Notes: generated by a model not told the origin, from the sequence alone. A stretch of DNA of 64,000 bases from Hymenobacter monticola (GCF_022811645.1 NZ_CP094534.1:2294001-2358000); one strand, 5' to 3'; shown: positions 41,737 to 51,162, counted from the stretch's first letter. Numbers and translations are program-made.

Positions 41737-42484
41737 CGTTGCGAATTTTCAGAAATTCCAGCCGGCTGCTGATTTGCGTCAGCCAGAAGGCAAAAAGTAC
41801 CCAGCCGATGACGGCGGTGTAGAACACGGGCCGCATGGTGCTGTCAAGGTCGTATTGGTTGAAGCCGGGGTTGCCGGTTTGGCCGGGGTGCAGGCTGTTG
41901 CCCGACACGCGGGGCAGCACAAACAGCAGCGGAATGGCCGCCGCAAACGCGAAAATGTTGTAGATGGCCGACACCCGCGCCCGCTGCTGCTCGTCGCGGA
42001 ACGAGCCGCGCAGTATCAGGTAGGCGCCGTAGATGAGCAGGGCCACGGCCGCCCCGTTGAGGCGCGGGTCCTCCTTCACCCACCACGAGCCCCAGGTGAA
42101 GCGGGCCCACAGGCTGCCCGTCATCAACCCCAGCACGCCCAGCACAATGCCGCTTTTCACCGCTTCGTGGGCCAGCACGTCGAGCCGTGTCGACGGATTG
42201 CGCAGGTACAGAATGGAATACCACACCGACACCATGAGCACCATGAACATGGAAAACCACATCGGCACGTGGAAAAACAGGTTGCGGATGCTCTCGTTCA
42301 CAATGGGCAGGCGCGGCACCGGAATCAGCAGCCCGGCCACCGAGCCGGCCAGCAGCAGCACCGCCGTCAGCGCCTTCCACAGCATGCCCGGGGTGCGCTG
42401 CTCAATCAGCCGCTGGCCGCCCCAGATGCCCCCCACCGTGAAGGCGAGGCCCACAATGCTGCCAATGATTTTTGCGGTCGTCAT
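41726..42484 (-). CDS. ccmC: Heme exporter protein CcmC
   Basis: 252-residue, six-helix heme handling protein. The tryptophan-rich WGSWWVKEDPRLNG segment near residue 120 is the CcmC/CcsA signature; conserved histidines lie in LFFHVPMWFSM and SLHPG. The ATG at 42484 is used instead of a TTG three codons upstream. It passes heme to CcmE. Confidence 0.9.
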   Translation of the reverse strand: MTTAKIIGSIVGLAFTVGGIWGGQRLIEQRTPGMLWKALTAVLLLAGSVAGLLIPVPRLPIVNESIRNLFFHVPMWFSMFMVLMVSVWYSILYLRNPSTRLDVLAHEAVKSGIVLGVLGLMTGSLWARFTWGSWWVKEDPRLNGAAVALLIYGAYLILRGSFRDEQQRARVSAIYNIFAFAAAIPLLFVLPRVSGNSLHPGQTGNPGFNQYDLDSTMRPVFYTAVIGWVLFAFWLTQISSRLEFLKIRNDEK

Positions 42485-42509
42485 ACTATTCAACTGCTTG
42501 CGGCGCGGC

Positions 42510-43184
42510 TTAGCCCCGCCATAAAAAAGGAAACAACACGTACGAGGCTGCGCCCACTATCATATTGAGCGCCAGCAGCGTCAGCAACGACTGCTGGCTC
42601 ACGCCGCGGTCCAGCCCGTCCAGCGCGTTCTTGCTCACCTTAATGAGCAGCAGCAGCATGGGCACCATCAGCGGGAAGCCCAGAATGGCCATGAGCGTGG
42701 CGCCGTTGCCACCGGCCTTGGCCGCAATGCCCGACACCAGCGTGAGCGTGGTAGCAAAACCCACGGCGCCCAGCAGCAAGTTCAGCACGAACAGCGCCGG
42801 GTCCTGAATGGGGTTGCCCAGAAAAACCGTGTAGAGAAACAAGCCGAGTAAGGCCACCGCGGTGAGCAGCAGAGCGTTGTAAATAATTTTGGCCAGAATG
42901 ACGGCCTGGGGCCGCACCAGTGTGTAGTAATACAGCCGCTGGCCGGGGCTTTCCTGCATAAAGCCCTTGGCCACGGCATTGAGGGCGGCAAAGAGCAAAA
43001 TGACCCACAGCAGGGCGTTCCAGGCCGGCGGTGGGGGCGTGCCACCGCGCAGGCTGAAGCTCAGGAAGCACACAAACACCGTGCTGCCCACGTAGAGCAG
43101 CAGCCCCCCCAGTGCCGCCCGCTGCCGCCATTCCAAGCGGAAGTCTTTGGCTAGCAGGGTGGAAATTTCGCGGAGTAGGGGCAC
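42510..43184 (-). CDS. ccmB: Heme exporter protein CcmB
   Basis: 224-residue membrane subunit of the CcmAB transporter with six helices. RLEWRQRAALGG at the N-terminus and the LVSGIAAKAGGNGATLMAILGFPL segment fit CcmB. GTG start at 43184. A TATCTTTG -7 box lies 25 bases upstream. The partner ATPase gene ccmA is not adjacent and is missing from this window. Confidence 0.85.
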   Translation of the reverse strand: MPLLREISTLLAKDFRLEWRQRAALGGLLLYVGSTVFVCFLSFSLRGGTPPPPAWNALLWVILLFAALNAVAKGFMQESPGQRLYYYTLVRPQAVILAKIIYNALLLTAVALLGLFLYTVFLGNPIQDPALFVLNLLLGAVGFATTLTLVSGIAAKAGGNGATLMAILGFPLMVPMLLLLIKVSKNALDGLDRGVSQQSLLTLLALNMIVGAASYVLFPFLWRG

Positions 43185-43208
43185 AGTCGAAGGCTACGGT
43201 TCGGGCCG

Positions 43209-43216
43209 CAAAGATA
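43209..43216 (-). promoter_or_regulatory. -7 box of the ccmBCDE unit
   Basis: TATCTTTG on the minus strand, 24 bases before the ccmB GTG. It lies just before the end of the beta-helix gene. Confidence 0.45.
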
Positions 43217-43234
43217 CGCCAGACCCGACCCGAA

Positions 43235-44764
43235 TTATTCTCCCACCCGCACTTTTGCCGTGGCCGTTCGGTCTTGCTGGCTCACCGTCAGCACGTAGAG
43301 ACCCGGCGGCAACTGCCCCGTCGGTACCGTGAGTTGGGCATTGCTGGGCGTGGTTTCGGTGGTGTAAACTGATTGCCCTAACGCATTGCGCAGCGTCAGG
43401 CTGGCCGAGGCGCTGGAGGGCAGGCGAATAGTCAGCGCTTCATGTACCGGGTTTGGGTAAGCGGCTAGTTCCAGAACCGCCGCAGCCTGACGTGCCTCCA
43501 ATACGCTGGTGGCGCGCATAGGCATAAAGTTGAGCAAGCCAAGCGCCGCTTGGTCTACCTGGTGCACGATGTGGCTTTCGGCCACGGCGGCCGAGTTGGT
43601 ACCCCAGTCGTTGTTCTGGGCCAGCATGTTGTCGGGCATGTTCAGGTAAAAGTCGTATACTTGGCCACCGTTGCCGTTGTTATAGAACTGGTTGAGGCCC
43701 ACGTTGAGGCTGTCGGCACTGCTCACGTTGCCGAAGCTCATAGTGGGGCCGGGGTTGGTGCTGGTGCTTGAGGTGCGCAGCACCGTCACGCCCCACAGGT
43801 TGCCGCGCAGCACGTTGCGGCTGGCAACGCCGGTGAGCGTAGCGTTGCCCTGCAGGTTGATGCCGCTCCCACCGGTATTGGCGTTGGGGTTGATGTTGTT
43901 GTTCTCTATAACGTTGCGGGTGATGACCGCCTGAATGCCTGGTCCCTGCAGCACAATGCCATAGCGGTTGTTGGCAATGCGGTTTTGGCGGATGCGCACC
44001 ACCGTATTGCCAGACACGCCCAGCAAGTTGGACACCGCCACACCGCCAGCCATATTGTATGGCCCCCCGATAACCTGGCAGCGCTCAATCACAATGGGCG
44101 TAGCGCCACCAATGCCCAGGTTAATCTGTGGGGTGTTGGCATTCTCGGTGTCGTTGTTCCGAAACAGGCAGTTCTGAATCACCGGCGAGGTATTGCGGTT
44201 GGACGGACTCTGGACGCCCGCGCGGGCGTTGGCATAAATGCGGCAATTGAGAATGCGCGGCGCCCCGCCCGACGGGCTGATGGCCCCGCTGTTGGTGGCG
44301 GTGCTGCCAATGCGCGCCACTTGGTAGCGCACCACGCAGCTATCCAGCAACAAGTCATTATCAAGAATGCGAATGCCGCCGCCATACTCCACAATGGTTT
44401 TGCGCAGCCGCGAGCCCTGGCTGGTGGCCGAAAACGTGAGCCCGCTAAACGGCGCCGTGCTGGCCTGCGCCGTGATTTTCACCGAGTCGCGCGGGTTCAC
44501 CAGCAGCACGCCATCCACCGTGAGCAGGGCCGCCGCGGCCACGCGCAAGGTGGCGTTGGTGGTGATGGAGAGCGTATCGGTGGGGCTGAGGCGCAGGTTG
44601 CCGTTCACGGCGTAGGTGCCCGGGCCGGTGAGCACCACGTTGGAGCCGGTGGCAGCCGCCAGCTGGGCCAGCGTCCAGCGCACGCCGGTGCCGGGCGTCT
44701 GGTACTGGGCAAAAGCACTGGAAGCAGCCAGCGTGAGCAGGGCGGAGAGTAGCAGCTTTTTCAT
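43235..44764 (-). CDS. Secreted right-handed beta-helix protein with T9SS sorting domain
   Basis: 509 residues. Signal peptide MKKLLLSALLTLAASSAFAQ, then parallel beta-helix repeats from about residue 95 to 370 (recurring NxxI/NxxV turns: GGGIRILDNDLLLDSCVV, NTVVRIRQNRIANNRYGIVLQG, AVITRNVIENNNI), then a C-terminal Por sorting domain (AYPNPVHEALTIRLPS ... GLYVLTVSQQDRTATAKV). The beta-helix resembles NosD/pectate-lyase-like carbohydrate-binding proteins; no catalytic residues identified. Exported by T9SS. Confidence 0.85.
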   Translation of the reverse strand: MKKLLLSALLTLAASSAFAQYQTPGTGVRWTLAQLAAATGSNVVLTGPGTYAVNGNLRLSPTDTLSITTNATLRVAAAALLTVDGVLLVNPRDSVKITAQASTAPFSGLTFSATSQGSRLRKTIVEYGGGIRILDNDLLLDSCVVRYQVARIGSTATNSGAISPSGGAPRILNCRIYANARAGVQSPSNRNTSPVIQNCLFRNNDTENANTPQINLGIGGATPIVIERCQVIGGPYNMAGGVAVSNLLGVSGNTVVRIRQNRIANNRYGIVLQGPGIQAVITRNVIENNNINPNANTGGSGINLQGNATLTGVASRNVLRGNLWGVTVLRTSSTSTNPGPTMSFGNVSSADSLNVGLNQFYNNGNGGQVYDFYLNMPDNMLAQNNDWGTNSAAVAESHIVHQVDQAALGLLNFMPMRATSVLEARQAAAVLELAAYPNPVHEALTIRLPSSASASLTLRNALGQSVYTTETTPSNAQLTVPTGQLPPGLYVLTVSQQDRTATAKVRVGE

Positions 44765-44834
44765 AGCGGAAAGGGCTTGGTGGACGACGGGCGAAGAACG
44801 GAAGTGCCAGGTTACCGGGCCGATGCAATATACA

Positions 44835-44868
44835 AAAAGGCTCCTGGCAACGAAGCCAGGAGCCTTTT
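44835..44868 (-). terminator. Terminator of the 44898 gene
   Basis: Perfect 14-bp stem (44835-44848 with 44855-44868), six-base loop, T-run on the minus strand, 30 bases past the stop codon at 44898. Confidence 0.8.
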
Positions 44869-44897
44869 CAACGCAATGACGAATTAAGCGCTAACAG

Positions 44898-47800
44898 TTA
44901 AAAGTCGTAGCCGAGCGTGAAGTAGAATTTTGGCCCCTTGGTTGTATAGTCTTCTTGGCCCCAGGCCACGTCTACTTTGCCGTAGAAGCCGAGCAAGGTG
45001 GTGCGCGCGCCCACGCCGTAGCCAATGAGCAAGGGGTTACGGAAGTTGATAACGGTGGCAGTGAAGTAGTTGCCATTGCCGCCCGCCTTCACGGTGTTGG
45101 CCGAGTTGTCGACGCCGAAGGGGTTGGTGCCCGAATAAGCCGTGCCGGCATCGGCGAAGCCCGTGAGCTGCAGGTTGCGGAAGAAGCCCGAGTAGATGGG
45201 CCGGTGCGCGAAGTACTGCACAATGGGAATGCGCAGCTCGCTGTTGAACAGCACGTAGCGCGGGCCGCTACGGGCGCTGTAGTTGAAGCCGCGCAGGTTG
45301 GTCACGAAGTCCTGGTTCATCACTTGGTCGGCAGCCGAGTAGCCAGGCAGGAAGCGAGCCTGGGTGTAGTCGGCGTTAAGCCAGTCGTCCATGCCGCCGA
45401 TGCGGAACACCTGGGCACGCGGGCCAAAAAACTGCCCGTAGCTGGCCCGGTTGGCCCACACAATGGAGCGGCTGATTTTCTGATAGTGACGCAGGTCAAT
45501 CACAAACTTGCTAAAGCTAAGGCCCTTGTCGCCCAGGCTATTCAGGCTCTGCAGGCTGGCTTTCAGGCGCGTGCCCACCACCATGTTCACGCCGGTGTTG
45601 ATGCTGTTGTCGAACACCAGTTCGCCTTTGTAGCCAATGTAGTTGGTGCTTTGGTCATTGGCCGTCGATACATCGCCCAGCTGCGTGCTTGAGATATTCA
45701 CAAAGCGCGGCCCGCCGCGCAGGCTCAGGTTGTGGGTGAGGGGGTAGGCAATGGTGGGCGCTACCTCGTGGCGGCCGTAACGGTAGTTATAAGAGCCAAT
45801 GCCGAAGAAGTAAGCCTGCTTCTGATAGCCCACGCCCCAGTCGTAGCGCTTGGTGAGGTTGGTGTAGCCCACGCGGATGTTGCTAGTGCGCAGGTCGAAC
45901 AAGCCAAAAATGCTGGCGTCGATGCGCTGGTTTTCCAGCACGTCGGTCAGTGCCGCCTTGAACTGCAGGCCCAAGCCCAGCAGCGGGTCCACGTACAGCG
46001 CCGTCGACACGTTGTCGGCCATGAAGCGCGTGTCGTACCGGAAGGGGCCCGTCAGCGGATTATCCACCTGGGACTGCGCGGTAGCGGCCGCAGCCGTCGA
46101 AGCAGCGGTGGGCGTGAGGCGCCGGCGCTTGGCGGCCGCGGCCTGGGCCGGCTCGTCTTCCTCAAATTGATAGTCGCTGGTGTTCACCTGGCCGGTCGAT
46201 TTCCCCTTGGCTGGGGCATTGGCGGGCGCACTGGCGGAATCGGCCGCCGCCGCTGCCACCGACGATGGCGAAGGTGTAGGCACCGGCGCTGGCTTGGGTG
46301 GCGTCACGGTGCGCGGCGGAGCCGAACGGTCCTCCAGCGTTTGCTGGCGGGTGGTTTTGGTGAGGGGCAGGGCCGTGGGCGGCAGCGCGTACTCGGGGTA
46401 GAGATAGAGGATGTCGCGCGCCTGCGCCGGCGCCACAAACACCAGTGCCTTGGTGGTGGCGCTGTAGTCAAAATCCTGCGTGTTGGGCAGCCAACTGGTG
46501 AGAATGCCGCGCTGCTTGGTTTTGAGCGAGTAGCGGTAGATGGCCCGCACGCCGCTTTCCTCGCCCAGGTACAGAATCTCGTCGTCGGAAATGGCGCGCG
46601 GGCGCGTCTCGTTCGAAATGGTGCTCACCAGCGTCTCCACCGGAATGGCGCGGCCGTCGAGGTGGTACTCAAACAGGTCGTAGTTGTTCACCACATTCTG
46701 GAAAGTGGCCGGTCGGGCACGCCCCGCCGAGTCGAGGTAGCGGTTTGAGCTGAACACGATGCCCTGCCCGTTAGGCAAGAACACCGGCTGCACGTCGTCG
46801 AACAAGTCGTTGGTGAGCTGCTCGGCCTGCCGGCTACCGGCGCGCAGCACATAAATGTCGTTTTGCCCGTTGCACACAGCGCTAAAAGCCAGTGCCTTGC
46901 CATCGGGCGAGTAGCTCATGCTCAGCACTTGGTCGTAGGGCTCGAACAAAGAAGCGGGCCGCGAGAAGCGAATGGATTCGGCCACGCGGCGCACCAGGCC
47001 GCGGCCGTCGGCGTCGCGCAGACGCAGGGTCATTTTGCCCCGGCTCATTTCGGCCACGGCCACTTGCGCGTTGCCACGCCAGGCTATCACTGGCAGACGG
47101 GTTTCAATTTGCTGGTCGGGAGTTTTGTAGCCGCCGCGGCTCAGGGTGCGGCGGTGTGAGCCGTCGCGGTTCATCACTACTACGCGGTAGCGGCCCTGCT
47201 CATTCTGGGCGTAAGCCACCAGCTGGCCGTTGGGGCTCACCACGGGCTGCGAAAACACGTCGGCGTGGCGGTTGCGGCCGCCCAGCCGAAACTTCTTGTC
47301 GGGCTCGGTCAGCGAGGCCACGGCCGCGCCGTTCTGCTCGCGGTAGTACGCCAGCCAGTCTTTCAGAAAAACCTTAAACGGCACGTTCAGCGAGGAGCTG
47401 ATGCCCACCTCAATATCGCGCGTGATGCGCGTCAGGTTCAGAATGTTCTGAATGGTGGTGTAGCCGTAGCGCTCAGCCACATAGTTCCAGATGCTCTGGC
47501 CGGCCAGCGTGGAGTTGCGCAGGAAAAACGGTGCCGTGCGGTTGCCGGTGGGGTACTGCTTCACCATGTCGCGCATGTAGCCGTCCATGTCCACGCTCCA
47601 GCCCTCGGCCGCATAGGCCGACGCTCCGCCGATAAACCAGTCGGGCAACTGGAGCAGGTAGCTGCTTTGCAGCACTTCCTTCAGCGAGCCGCCGTACATC
47701 ATGTCGTTGAGCAGCACCTGAGTTATCTGGGTGCTCAGCTTGCGCTTGAACTCGGTTTCCTGGCCTTCGAAGGCAATCTGCACCTTGCTCATGCGGGCCA

Positions 47801-48173
47801 GCGGGGTTTCACCGCCGTTCACCTGCTGCAGGGTGGCCGTGAGGCCGATGTTGCTCTGCCGCAGGTCGCCCACCGAGTTATAGAACAGCAGCGTGGATTT
47901 CGAATAGGGATAGTAGCCAATGAGCGCCGTGATGCGCTGCAGCTCCTTCTCGGCGTACTCGGCGGCGCGGCGGGCACTGGCCTCGCCGCCTGCGTAGTAC
48001 ATCACGTTGAAGTTCTGGGTGCTGAGCTGCTGCCAGTTGAACTGCTTGTACTGGATGCGCACCCGCCCGAACGGTTCCTGCGCCGTCTGGGCCCGGGCCG
48101 CGGGGCTGTAAAGCAACGGCAGCAGCAGTGCCAGAGCTCCCAGCGTGCGCTTGGCGGATAATGGAATGGTCAT
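44898..48173 (-). CDS. Outer-membrane fusion: peptidase-MA-like, TolB-like propeller, barrel
   Basis: 1091 residues with a signal peptide (ALALLLPLLYSPAARAQ). Three parts are seen. Residues about 35-280 resemble a peptidase MA-like domain, but the HExxH site is missing (the TQITQVLLNDMMYGG position) although the LPDWFIGGASAYAAEGW motif remains. Residues about 310-610 are a TolB/PD40 beta-propeller (repeats such as PVVSPNGQLVAYAQNEQGRY and MSYSPDGKALAFSA). A Pro/Ala linker follows (about 625-715). The last 380 residues are Omp85/BamA-like beta-barrel sequence ending in FTLGYDF. Likely in the outer membrane. No neighbour explains it. Confidence 0.8.
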   Translation of the reverse strand: MTIPLSAKRTLGALALLLPLLYSPAARAQTAQEPFGRVRIQYKQFNWQQLSTQNFNVMYYAGGEASARRAAEYAEKELQRITALIGYYPYSKSTLLFYNSVGDLRQSNIGLTATLQQVNGGETPLARMSKVQIAFEGQETEFKRKLSTQITQVLLNDMMYGGSLKEVLQSSYLLQLPDWFIGGASAYAAEGWSVDMDGYMRDMVKQYPTGNRTAPFFLRNSTLAGQSIWNYVAERYGYTTIQNILNLTRITRDIEVGISSSLNVPFKVFLKDWLAYYREQNGAAVASLTEPDKKFRLGGRNRHADVFSQPVVSPNGQLVAYAQNEQGRYRVVVMNRDGSHRRTLSRGGYKTPDQQIETRLPVIAWRGNAQVAVAEMSRGKMTLRLRDADGRGLVRRVAESIRFSRPASLFEPYDQVLSMSYSPDGKALAFSAVCNGQNDIYVLRAGSRQAEQLTNDLFDDVQPVFLPNGQGIVFSSNRYLDSAGRARPATFQNVVNNYDLFEYHLDGRAIPVETLVSTISNETRPRAISDDEILYLGEESGVRAIYRYSLKTKQRGILTSWLPNTQDFDYSATTKALVFVAPAQARDILYLYPEYALPPTALPLTKTTRQQTLEDRSAPPRTVTPPKPAPVPTPSPSSVAAAAADSASAPANAPAKGKSTGQVNTSDYQFEEDEPAQAAAAKRRRLTPTAASTAAAATAQSQVDNPLTGPFRYDTRFMADNVSTALYVDPLLGLGLQFKAALTDVLENQRIDASIFGLFDLRTSNIRVGYTNLTKRYDWGVGYQKQAYFFGIGSYNYRYGRHEVAPTIAYPLTHNLSLRGGPRFVNISSTQLGDVSTANDQSTNYIGYKGELVFDNSINTGVNMVVGTRLKASLQSLNSLGDKGLSFSKFVIDLRHYQKISRSIVWANRASYGQFFGPRAQVFRIGGMDDWLNADYTQARFLPGYSAADQVMNQDFVTNLRGFNYSARSGPRYVLFNSELRIPIVQYFAHRPIYSGFFRNLQLTGFADAGTAYSGTNPFGVDNSANTVKAGGNGNYFTATVINFRNPLLIGYGVGARTTLLGFYGKVDVAWGQEDYTTKGPKFYFTLGYDF

Positions 48174-48357
48174 AGAGAAGGCAACGAACAAGAGCGGATT
48201 TTAGTCCGCGGTAACGCATAGAAGTTGGCGAAGCCGGCGAAAGGTTCCGCCCCGGGAGCCAGTGGGCGCGGCCCGTTGAAGTAAAGGCATTTAGCCCGAA
48301 AATGTTCCACTGCCGCGCCGGGAATATCGGGACTCTTTCCCTGCGCTCCAATAGTAC

Positions 48358-49434
48358 TCAAATTACGCCAACCGGCCGCAGGGCGTTGTAGCGCTGCAGG
48401 CTGGCGTCGGGCCATATTTCGGCGCGGCCTTCCAGGCAGTCGGCCAACAGCGTGGCCAGCCGCGGGGCCAGCATCACGCCCTTCGAGCCATAGCCGCCGC
48501 AAAAGCTCAGGGCCGGCACGGCAGGGTGGGGGCCCAGCAGGGGCCGGCGGTCGCGCACGGCGGGTCGCACCCCCGCCCGTTGCCCCAGCACCGCAAACGG
48601 CAAGTCGGTAATCACGCTCAGGCGCGCCGCCAGTTCCTCGCGCCCTACCGCCGTGATGCCCTCGCTGAACGGCGGCCACCGATAAGTAGCGCCCACCCGG
48701 AACTGCCCCGCGCCCAACGGCACCACGTAGGCGCCGCGGTTGAGCACCTGCGCGTCGCTCAGCCCCAGGCATTCCACGTCCAGCACCTCGCCCTGGTTAG
48801 GAGTGAGCGGCAGCCAGTCGAAATACGGGTTGCGCGCCGTCGCCGCGCCCTCGCAGCAAATGACGTGACGGGCGCGCACCTGCCCGGCATAGCTGGCGCC
48901 GTCGGCACCGATTTTCAGCTGCGTCCAGTCGAAGGCCTTGGCTCGCAGCCAGCCGGCGTTGTGGCCTTCGGTGGCCAGGGTGGCCAGCAATTCCCGCACG
49001 GCCACGTGGCCCCCACCGCGCAGCCAGGCCCCGCCGAATGGTGCGTGCACGCCGGGCAGGTTGGGGTCGGTGGTCGTCAGCTCGGCCACGAATTCGCCCC
49101 AAGGGCGGTCGGCGCTGCGGGCCAGCACGGCGTTTTGCTCTTCGAGCGAGTTGAAAAGCTTGAAAATGGGCGTTTCGTAGAAGAAAGTCTGGCCGTATCG
49201 TTGTGCCAGCTCGCGGTAGAAGGCGCCCGCGAAGGGCAGCAGCTCGGCCGCGCGCCAGGAGAGGGCAAAGCGCTTGCCCGCCACCGGGTTCATGAGCCCG
49301 GCTGCTACGTTGGAGGCGGAGTTGGCTTGGCCGGGGTCGAACACCAGCACGCGGTGGCCGCGCTCGCGCAGCACATACGCCAAGGTGGCGCCCGCAATGC
49401 CGTGGCCCACTACCAGAAAATCATAGTCCGTCAT
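48358..49434 (-). CDS. DAO-type FAD-dependent oxidoreductase
   Basis: 358 residues. N-terminal FAD-binding motif GHGIAGATLAYVLRERG with D36-type acidic end (VFDPGQ); a central substrate-binding domain; C-terminal SFCGGYGSKGVMLAPRLA, the second FAD contact. This is the glycine/D-amino-acid oxidase superfamily. Several conserved residues fit, but the substrate cannot be fixed. The ATG at 49434 is used. It is divergent from the MBL gene, separated by a palindrome. Confidence 0.85.
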   Translation of the reverse strand: MTDYDFLVVGHGIAGATLAYVLRERGHRVLVFDPGQANSASNVAAGLMNPVAGKRFALSWRAAELLPFAGAFYRELAQRYGQTFFYETPIFKLFNSLEEQNAVLARSADRPWGEFVAELTTTDPNLPGVHAPFGGAWLRGGGHVAVRELLATLATEGHNAGWLRAKAFDWTQLKIGADGASYAGQVRARHVICCEGAATARNPYFDWLPLTPNQGEVLDVECLGLSDAQVLNRGAYVVPLGAGQFRVGATYRWPPFSEGITAVGREELAARLSVITDLPFAVLGQRAGVRPAVRDRRPLLGPHPAVPALSFCGGYGSKGVMLAPRLATLLADCLEGRAEIWPDASLQRYNALRPVGVI

Positions 49435-49466
49435 GGCTGGCAAGGTAAGGACGCTTCGCTTAATGA

Positions 49467-49592
49467 GGTGTCAGGTGTTCGGTGTTGGGTTTTAGGTATT
49501 GGATGTACATGAATGAACAACATCTTCCCAACACCGAATACTGAATGCCGAACACCAAATACCGAACACCCAATACCTAAAACCCGACACCC
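49467..49592. repeat. Low-complexity inverted repeat (GGTGTTGGGTTTTAGG type)
   Basis: Left arm 49467-49502 is a string of GGTGTTCGGTGTTGGG words; right arm 49527-49592 is a longer string of CCAACACC/CGAACACC words, ending in CCTAAAACCCGACACCC. The right arm is nearly twice as long as the left, as if it had grown by internal duplication. Confidence 0.8.
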
Positions 49593-49650
49593 AACGCCCT
49601 TTCCCCATCGCGTCGTACCTTTCCGCATTGCTTCGAAACCCCTGCATTGT

Positions 49651-50292
49651 ATGACTGTTGCCGGCTTTGCCTTCAATCCATTCTCCGAAAATACCTATCT
49701 GCTGATTGACTACGCCACCCGGCAGTGCGCCATCGTGGACGCCGGCTGCTACACCGCTGCCGAGCAACAAGCGCTGCGCAGCTATATCGAAACCAATCAG
49801 TTGCAGGTCAGCCTGCTGCTCAATACCCATTCCCATATCGACCACGTGCTGGGCGCGCAGTTCGTGCTCGACACCTGGCCCGGCACCCCGTTCCTGGTGC
49901 ATCGCCTCGACCTGCCCACTCTGCGCGCCGTGCCCACCTACGCTTCCAACTACGGCTTCCCGCAGTACCAGCCTGCCGAGCCCACCGGCGAACTGGTGGC
50001 CGGCCAGCCCGTGCGCTTCGGCGAAACCGAGCTCGAAGTGCGCTTCACGCCGGGCCATGCACCGGGCCATGTGGTGTTTTACCACGCACCCACGGCCACC
50101 GTCATCGGCGGCGACGTGCTGTTTCAGCGCAGCATCGGGCGCACCGACCTGCCCGGCGGCAACCACGCTGAACTGATTCACAGCATCAAAACCGAGCTGT
50201 TCACCCTGCCCGACGACACGGTGGTGTACCCCGGCCACGGCCCCGCCACCACCATCGGCGACGAGCGCCGTCACAACCCGTTTCTCATTTAA
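49651..50292 (+). CDS. MBL-fold metallo-hydrolase (glyoxalase II-like)
   Basis: 213 residues. Metal ligands: HSHIDH (HxHxDH, near residue 57), TPGHAPGH near 132, GGDVLF near 152, and a C-terminal GHGPATT. This is the glyoxalase II/YcbL-type subgroup, which hydrolyses thioesters such as S-lactoylglutathione. The ATG at 49651 gives a full-length enzyme; upstream frame is repeat DNA. A TACCTTTC near-match to a -7 box lies at 49616. Stop codon lies in the left arm of the next palindrome. Confidence 0.9.
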   Translation: MTVAGFAFNPFSENTYLLIDYATRQCAIVDAGCYTAAEQQALRSYIETNQLQVSLLLNTHSHIDHVLGAQFVLDTWPGTPFLVHRLDLPTLRAVPTYASNYGFPQYQPAEPTGELVAGQPVRFGETELEVRFTPGHAPGHVVFYHAPTATVIGGDVLFQRSIGRTDLPGGNHAELIHSIKTELFTLPDDTVVYPGHGPATTIGDERRHNPFLI

Positions 50293-50409
50293 CAATTAAC
50301 ATTTATCATTTAACAATCCACCAAGGGGCCATTTCCGCCTCGTGGGTCGGGTTGAAGAAGATGAGTGGAGATGCGTGATTGTTAAATGTTAATTGATAAT
50401 TGTTAAATG
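50286..50409. repeat. A+T-rich inverted repeat overlapping the pssA start
   Basis: Arms 50286-50318 and 50377-50409 (33 bases, four or so mismatches) made of ATTTAACAATTAACATTTAT-type words. The MBL stop codon (50290) is inside the left arm and the pssA ATG (50407) ends the right arm. Confidence 0.85.
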
Positions 50410-51162
50410 AAAAGACACCTGCCCAACGCCATTACCTGCCTCAACCTATTGTGCGGCTGCCTGGCGCTGACTTATATCTTCTCAGGCGACTTGGCCACGG
50501 GCGCCTGGTTTGTGGCCGCCGCCGCCGCCGCCGATTTTGCCGACGGGCTGGTGGCCCGGGCCCTGCGTGTGTCCTCAGCCATCGGCAAAGACCTGGACTC
50601 GCTGGCCGACATGGTGTCGTTTGGGGTGGTGCCGGGCGCCATTCTGTTTCACTTGCTGGGGATGGCAACCGGCCCCTTGCGGGAAACTTCAATAGCTGGC
50701 ATGCCCATGGTTGCCGGAATAGTAAAAGCTGCCCATCCACCCCTGGTAGCATATGTAGGCTTTCTGGTCAGCATCTTCTCGGCCTTGCGCTTGGCCAAGT
50801 TCAACAACGACACCCGCCAAACCACTTCTTTTATCGGCCTGCCTACGCCGGCCTGTACGCTGGTGGTGGCCTCGCTGCCGCTCATTCTGGCCTACGACCA
50901 ATTTGGGCTGCGCGACGTGGTGCTAAATCCGCTGGTGCTGCTGGGCCTCACGGTGCTGCTCTCGGGCCTGTTGGTGGCCGAACTGCCGCTGTTTGCGCTG
51001 AAGTTTAAAACCCTGCGCTGGGCCGATAATCGGCGCCGGTTTATTTTTCTGTTGCTGGCGGCAGGATTATTGCTAGCGCTGCGAGCCGCCGCCGTGCCCT
51101 TGGTGGTGCTGCTTTACGTGCTGCTCTCGGTGCCGAAGACGGCAGCCCGCAGCGGTTCGTGA
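50407..51162 (+). CDS. pssA: CDP-diacylglycerol-serine O-phosphatidyltransferase
   Basis: 251-residue membrane enzyme making phosphatidylserine, precursor of phosphatidylethanolamine. The CDP-alcohol phosphotransferase motif is complete: Asp43, Asp46-Gly47, Ala50-Arg51, Gly60, Asp64, Asp68. Membrane helices follow. The start ATG is embedded in the right arm of a palindrome, which could hide it in an RNA hairpin. No decarboxylase gene is beside it. Confidence 0.92.
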   Translation: MKRHLPNAITCLNLLCGCLALTYIFSGDLATGAWFVAAAAAADFADGLVARALRVSSAIGKDLDSLADMVSFGVVPGAILFHLLGMATGPLRETSIAGMPMVAGIVKAAHPPLVAYVGFLVSIFSALRLAKFNNDTRQTTSFIGLPTPACTLVVASLPLILAYDQFGLRDVVLNPLVLLGLTVLLSGLLVAELPLFALKFKTLRWADNRRRFIFLLLAAGLLLALRAAAVPLVVLLYVLLSVPKTAARSGS

